Below, one piece after another: positions 60,459 to 64,000 of a stretch of DNA of 64,000 bases; within the stretch, counting starts at the first letter, position 1, and the number at the start of each line of letters is the position of its first letter. The notes below the pieces were generated by a model. The model saw only the letters and a program-made list of their open reading frames with translations. It was not told the origin of the DNA and did not search any database. Position numbers and translations under genes: made by a program. Origin of the DNA: Dehalobacter alkaniphilus (GTDB taxonomy: Bacteria > Bacillota > Desulfitobacteriia > Desulfitobacteriales > Syntrophobotulaceae); contig CP148031.1 in NCBI GenBank assembly GCA_040500365.1, forward strand, positions 2,046,001 to 2,110,000. Reading direction: 5' to 3'.

Positions 60459-60884
60459 CTATTCCATCCTGATCCTGCCCATCACAGGCGCAACAATCAC
60501 ATTTCTTTCTAAATCCCCTGACGCCAGCATGACCGTCAGACCGGTGTCAGGCGTCCCTGTCGGGCGAAAAGTAAGATCAGAAGGACTATTGGCAAAGTGC
60601 ACCCCATTCTGCAGGCTGACTTTGCGGATAAATTCTCCCTGCCTGAAGATCTTATATTCACCGGTATAAACAGAAAATTTGATTTTATACCAAACATTCT
60701 CAGCCAATGCTGTCTGCTGAACTTCCCGTAAGTCCTGAAGCAGAACTGCCGCTGAGAGTTCCAGTCTCCGTTCCTCCATTTGCTGCGGAATGTGCACAAG
60801 GAAAGTAAAGGCTGCACTTGATAATAGTGCAAGCACAAGCAGGATCTCAATCAATGAGTACCCGTTCCTTTTCTTCGCTATCAT
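60459..60884 (-). CDS. prepilin (GspH/FimT-like) inside the aro cluster
   Basis: 141 residues. 'KKRNG/YSLIEILLVLALLS' is a prepilin signal with Tyr at +1 and Glu5 kept. The C-terminal GspH-type domain includes 'MLASGDLERNVIVAPVMGRI'. ATG 60884 has AGGTGA five bases upstream, and a GTG at 60893 is an alternative. It sits between aroE and aroK, separated from the other prepilin genes by aroK and aroB. Confidence 0.8.
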   Translation of the reverse strand: MIAKKRNGYSLIEILLVLALLSSAAFTFLVHIPQQMEERRLELSAAVLLQDLREVQQTALAENVWYKIKFSVYTGEYKIFRQGEFIRKVSLQNGVHFANSPSDLTFRPTGTPDTGLTVMLASGDLERNVIVAPVMGRIRME

Positions 60885-60889
60885 TCCGA

Positions 60890-61711
60890 TCACCTGTTAT
60901 CTCCCAGTTTCTCCTGTAAAGCTTTGCGCATAATGTCCAGCGGAGCCTTCTGCTCCAGCCAGAACTCCCAGGCAAGGATCCCCTGAAACAGCAGCATATC
61001 CAGACCATTCATGGACCGGCAGCCGCAGGCACCGGTCTGTGCCATGAAATCTGTAACGGCTGGATAGTAAATCAGATCAACGGCCCAAGCCGAAGGATTA
61101 AGGCCTTGAAGATCGATCGTATACACTTCGCCTTTCATGCCAATCGAGGTTGTTTGAATCAGCAAATCCACAACTCCCAGCCAGCGCCCGGGAGCCAAAA
61201 TACCCGAGGCCGCATTTCCGCCGAGCATGTTGACTTTTCGGGCGAGAATCACAGCTTTTTCCTCACTTCTGTTCAGAATAAGCATCTTTACCTGTAAGGA
61301 TGCCAGGGCTGCCGCAATGGCTTTGGCAGCCCCTCCGGCCCCTAATATGACAACTTCTTTGCCCTCAAAAACGAAACCCTTACTCAGCAAAGCCTGAATG
61401 AAGCCGCCCCCGTCCGTGTTATGCCCAACCAATCTTCCGTTTTGGACTTTCACTGTGTTGACTGCGCCAATACGCTGCGCTTCAGAAGTCAGGACATCCA
61501 TATAAGGAATGATTTTTTCCTTCAGCGGATACGTGACGTTCCAGCCGTCATAGCCGTTATTTTTGAGATATCCGATACTTTCAGCCAGTTGAGTCGGCTG
61601 AACTGTTATCCTGTCGTAGGTTGCAGGCAAACCGGCAGCCTTAAATCCTGCCTCGTGCATTTTCGGAGACAGGGAATGTTCCACAGGATAACCGATGATT
61701 GCATACTTCAT
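60890..61711 (-). CDS. aroE: shikimate dehydrogenase
   Basis: 273 residues. It reduces 3-dehydroshikimate with NADPH. The substrate site is 'GYPVEHSLSPKMHEAGFKA', the catalytic Lys/Asp region is 'GWNVTYPLKEKIIPYMD' with 'GAVNTVKVQNGRLVGHNTDG', and the nucleotide loop is 'VVILGAGGAAKAIAAAL'. ATG 61711 has a weak site (GAGAG). Its stop is five or six bases from the GspH-like prepilin start, suggesting joint translation. Confidence 0.94.
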   Translation of the reverse strand: MKYAIIGYPVEHSLSPKMHEAGFKAAGLPATYDRITVQPTQLAESIGYLKNNGYDGWNVTYPLKEKIIPYMDVLTSEAQRIGAVNTVKVQNGRLVGHNTDGGGFIQALLSKGFVFEGKEVVILGAGGAAKAIAAALASLQVKMLILNRSEEKAVILARKVNMLGGNAASGILAPGRWLGVVDLLIQTTSIGMKGEVYTIDLQGLNPSAWAVDLIYYPAVTDFMAQTGACGCRSMNGLDMLLFQGILAWEFWLEQKAPLDIMRKALQEKLGDNR

Positions 61712-61797
61712 GCGTCTCTCAGTCCCCTTCATAGACATCTGAAAATGGACAAACAAAGAACGAAGTCTTACGTATTCTTAAGATTTTAACGGCGTTT

Positions 61798-62301
61798 TTA
61801 ACGGCGGGTATACTTGGCTTTTCTGCCTGCCAACCGTTCCAGAAAACGCAGGACTTTCGTACCATGAAATTCTCTTTGAGCGATCGGTGAAACTAATATG
61901 GTCTTAAGCCCGAGCTTGTTGCCGCCAAAAACATCTGTAAACAGCTGGTCCCCAATCACTGCGACCTCGGACTCCGGAATATCCAGGACCCGAATTCCTC
62001 TCAGGAAAGCTTTTTTCTGCGGTTTCTTGGCCCTGTAAACATAAAGTATTTCCAGCATATCAGCAACCGCAGAAACCCTTTCGGGTCCTCTGTTATTGGA
62101 AACGATGCAGGCTTTAATTCCTGCGTCATTCATTTTTTTAAACCACGCAATCACGTCTTCGGTTAAGGTTCTGTCATTCCAAGGTGTTATGGTGTTGTCC
62201 AGATCCAGGATCAAACCTTTGATGCCATTTGCCTGCAGATCCTCTGCCTGGATATCCTGCAGCATCTCATATTGAAAATCCGGTCGTAAGATTCCGCGCA
62301 T
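61798..62301 (-). CDS. yqeG: YqeG family HAD IIIA-type phosphatase
   Basis: 167 residues. HAD motif I is DxDxT in 'GLILDLDNTITPWNDRT', motif II 'CIVSNNRGPERV', and motif IV region 'VAVIGDQLFTDVFGGNKLG'. The YqeG family often precedes aroE in Firmicutes, as here (86 bp upstream); the substrate is unresolved. ATG 62301 has AGAGGA six bases upstream. Confidence 0.88.
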   Translation of the reverse strand: MRGILRPDFQYEMLQDIQAEDLQANGIKGLILDLDNTITPWNDRTLTEDVIAWFKKMNDAGIKACIVSNNRGPERVSAVADMLEILYVYRAKKPQKKAFLRGIRVLDIPESEVAVIGDQLFTDVFGGNKLGLKTILVSPIAQREFHGTKVLRFLERLAGRKAKYTRR

Positions 62302-62411
62302 ACCGGTTCCTCTGCTTTCCATTTAATATTACCAAATAATTATATATCAGCTCAATATCCAAGAGCAACCTGTTTCTGGCAAGTTTAAGGCAAGTTGTAC
62401 CTGATAGGTTG

Positions 62412-63155
62412 TTATCTCTCCCGGTGATCCTTCATTTCCTCCATCAGTTTCTGCACCGCTTTTTTCTCTATCCGTGAGACGTAGGACCTGGAGATTCCCA
62501 GCAGTTTGGCTATCTCTCTCTGAGTCTTTTTGGGCGTGTTCATCAGGCCGAAGCGAAGTTTTATCACCGTTTGTTCCCTTCCTGTCAAATATTTGAGTTT
62601 TTCCAGGACCACTCTTTGTTCAAATTGACTTTCCACCTGATCCGAAATTGCATCCGGATCTGTACCCAGGACATCAATCAGATTAATCGCGTTTCCTTCT
62701 TTATCCGTACCAATCGGGTCATAAATGGACACTTCCCCGCGAGATTTTTTCAGGGAGCGCAAATACATCAGAATCTCATTTTCGATGCAGCGTGCCGCAT
62801 AGGTGGCGAGTCTGGTTCCCTTTTCTGTGTTGAACGTATTGATGCCCTTGATTAAGCCGATGGTCCCAATCGAAATTAGATCGTCACTGTCCGCTCCGGT
62901 TCCGTCATATTTTTTTACAAGATGCGCGACCAGCCTCAGATTATGCTCAATCAGTTTATTTCGCGCGTTTTCCGCGACAAGTTCATTGGAAAAATTTCTG
63001 GCATTTTTGTAGTCCGCCAGGATACTCAGATATTCGGCTTCCTCCCTTTCTCCTAACGGTTGGGGGAACGCATTATTATTAATATATGATACCAGCAGGG
63101 TAACGCCCTTTATCACCGATAAGGCAAGCCCGACAAGAAAAGCTTCAGCAATCAT
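62412..63155 (-). CDS. sigK: RNA polymerase sporulation sigma factor sigma-K (intact)
   Basis: 247 residues. A hydrophobic pro-sequence of about 20 residues ('EAFLVGLALSVIKGVTLLVS') precedes 'YINNNAFPQPL', the usual cleavage neighbourhood. Region 2 is 'DSDDLISIGTIGLIKGINTF' and region 4 contains 'TQREIAKLLGISRSYVSRIE'. It drives late mother-cell transcription after SpoIVFB processing. The reading frame is continuous, so there is no skin-type prophage insertion here. AAGGAG and GAAGGG lie upstream of ATG 63155. Confidence 0.94.
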   Translation of the reverse strand: MIAEAFLVGLALSVIKGVTLLVSYINNNAFPQPLGEREEAEYLSILADYKNARNFSNELVAENARNKLIEHNLRLVAHLVKKYDGTGADSDDLISIGTIGLIKGINTFNTEKGTRLATYAARCIENEILMYLRSLKKSRGEVSIYDPIGTDKEGNAINLIDVLGTDPDAISDQVESQFEQRVVLEKLKYLTGREQTVIKLRFGLMNTPKKTQREIAKLLGISRSYVSRIEKKAVQKLMEEMKDHRER

Positions 63156-63188
63156 TAACCCTTCAACTCCTTACGCATGCTCTTTTAA

Positions 63189-63216
63189 TAACTATGCGTA
63201 AAGCAGAAGAATACTG
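63189..63216 (-). promoter_or_regulatory. possible sigma-E promoter of sigK
   Basis: On the minus strand CAGTATT (63216-63210), 13-base spacer, CATAGTTA (63196-63189) resembles the sigma-E consensus (KMATATT, CATACAMT). It lies 34 bases before the start codon. sigK is sigma-E dependent in Bacillus. Confidence 0.35.
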
Positions 63217-63308
63217 CTTATCCTGAGCTGGAAATTTTTTGGTCAAACAAAAATGGCTGTACAAAACTCAGCCATAAAGTGTTACATTTGCAGTTTTTCT
63301 TTTCCCTT

Positions 63309-63508
63309 GGGCAGTGCAGCCTTGCACAGATACGAAGTGAACGCAAGTGCCAGCTGCGTTTAGCAAACATAAACCAGCAGCTTTTAAATATGCCAACGGT
63401 TCACTTGCAGAAAGCCCAGAGGTTTTGGCATATTAGCAAGGGGTTATGTTTGTAGCAGCGAGAACGTGTGAGCGCAGTATCTGTGCAAGGCTACACCATC
63501 TTGAGCAA
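63309..63508. repeat. repeat family 2, full 200-bp imperfect palindrome
   Basis: AGCCTTGCACAGATAC (63318-63333) pairs perfectly with the 63477-63492 segment, and inner blocks AAACATAA and AATATGCCAA recur in register on the opposite strand, giving arms of about 90 bp. AAGCCCAGAGGTTTTGG (63412-63428) near the centre is identical to 31869-31885. It fills the gap between sigK and the next pilO-like gene. Confidence 0.8.
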
Positions 63509-63561
63509 GTAAAACAATACCCCAAAATGGATGCATTTTTGTTTAAAATCACCTTAGTTGT

Positions 63562-64000
63562 TTATTCCTTATAACCATAAGCAATGATCCTGATCTTGGC
63601 TGAAGCAGCATCTTCGTCACCTTCATTTACCTGGATGCTGTCCAGCGCCAGATTATACTGACTTACCTTGCGAAGCCGTTCCACAAAAGCATAGATTTTG
63701 GCGGTTGGCCCCGTACAGGAGAAATTCATAGCCAGAGAAGAATAACTGCCTTCATCTTTCATCTCTTCAAAAGTCAGATTCTGAGAATTGATCCCGCCGT
63801 CTTTGGCCAGATTGAAAATAAAGACCATCATATCCGGTTTGATCAGGTTTTTCGGAACGGTCAGATCCAGTTCAGCAGCTTGAGCTGTTAAATCCGTCTG
63901 TTCCTGTTTCAGCCCGGACAAATTGATGTAATTGTTCTGCAACGTCACCAGATAAGCCTCGCGTTCATAGCGTTGAGCTGAATTCTTCTGCAGCACCCCA
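63562..64000 (-). CDS. second PilO-like pilus assembly protein (5' end beyond window)
   Basis: At least 145 codons, open to the right edge; GTG 63996 is probably internal. The sequence has a coiled-coil-like start ('ERE...LVTLQNNYINLSGLKQEQ') and the PilO domain with 'GINSQNLTFEEMKDEGSYSS', 'MNFSCTGPTAKIYAFVERLR' and 'YNLALDSIQVNEGDED'. It is only distantly similar to the PilO at 51484, so a second pilus or secretion assembly set probably continues outside the window. Confidence 0.75.
   Translation of the reverse strand, partial: GVLQKNSAQRYEREAYLVTLQNNYINLSGLKQEQTDLTAQAAELDLTVPKNLIKPDMMVFIFNLAKDGGINSQNLTFEEMKDEGSYSSLAMNFSCTGPTAKIYAFVERLRKVSQYNLALDSIQVNEGDEDAASAKIRIIAYGYKE

Noticed and set aside
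62412..63155. Interrupted sigK with skin-like element
   Set aside because: The frame is continuous from pro-sequence to region 4; there is no insertion or recombinase gene.

Overview
The window looks like chromosomal DNA from an endospore-forming, mid-GC member of the Clostridia. The Peptococcaceae/Desulfitobacteriaceae (Desulfitobacterium/Dehalobacter-like) lineage fits best. This is inferred from gene content and order: a spo0A-spoIVB-recN-argR-nadK-tlyA-dxs run, a complete spoIIIA operon next to efp, an uninterrupted sigK, an NfnAB pair, and many GTG/TTG starts with strong Shine-Dalgarno sites. I cannot name a species from the sequence alone.

Layout. 1-6 kb: a small membrane protein (partial), an LP-repeat protein, spoVAC-AD-AE-AF, and the opposing spoIIAA-spoIIAB-sigF operon. 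6-15 kb: dacF, a CoA-binding protein, a broken PNPOx-like gene, the nucleoside salvage operon xerD-deoB-punA-pdp, spoIIM and nudF. 15-31 kb: spo0A, spoIVB, a flippase-like membrane protein, then recN/argR/mnmM/nadK/tlyA/dxs, two membrane proteins, ispA-xseB-xseA, a DUF2148 ferredoxin-domain protein and corA. 32-42 kb: nfnA-nfnB, a TsaD paralogue, nusB, DUF2273, Asp23 and spoIIIAA-AH. 42-47 kb: a LysM/GH18 spore-lysis-type enzyme, aroQ-pepP-efp and a LysM protein. 46.8-51.5 kb: a decayed zone with gene remnants (HtrA PDZ, AbrB antitoxin, split amidohydrolase) around an MprF-type lysyltransferase and an amidohydrolase. 51.5-62 kb: a type IV pilus/pseudopilus operon (prepilins, PilB, PilC, a PilM-PilN fusion, PilO) next to aroB-aroK-aroE, with one more prepilin inside the aro run. 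62-64 kb: yqeG, sigK and the end of a second pilO-like gene.

How the parts fit. Much of the sporulation cascade is here: the master regulator (Spo0A), forespore control (SpoIIAA/AB, sigma-F), engulfment and the feeding-tube channel (SpoIIM, SpoIIIAA-AH), the signalling protease (SpoIVB), the late mother-cell sigma (SigK) and the DPA channel (SpoVA). The spoIIA and spo0A promoters carry the same arrangement of a sigma-H-like -35, a 10-nt gap and a perfect Spo0A box overlapping the -10. A similar sigma-H-like signal without the box precedes the prepilin operon.

The most unusual material is non-coding. One family of hairpin-rich repeats occurs at six places (about 0.8, 9.9, 10.2, 26.7, 30.1 and 41.1 kb). 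Copies share internal modules, but at least four have their own different outer inverted repeats. Copies have also become part of the 3' ends of reading frames, including spoIIIAA. A second palindromic family is seen at 31.9 and 63.4 kb. All positions and pairings were read by eye; no database or folding program was used.
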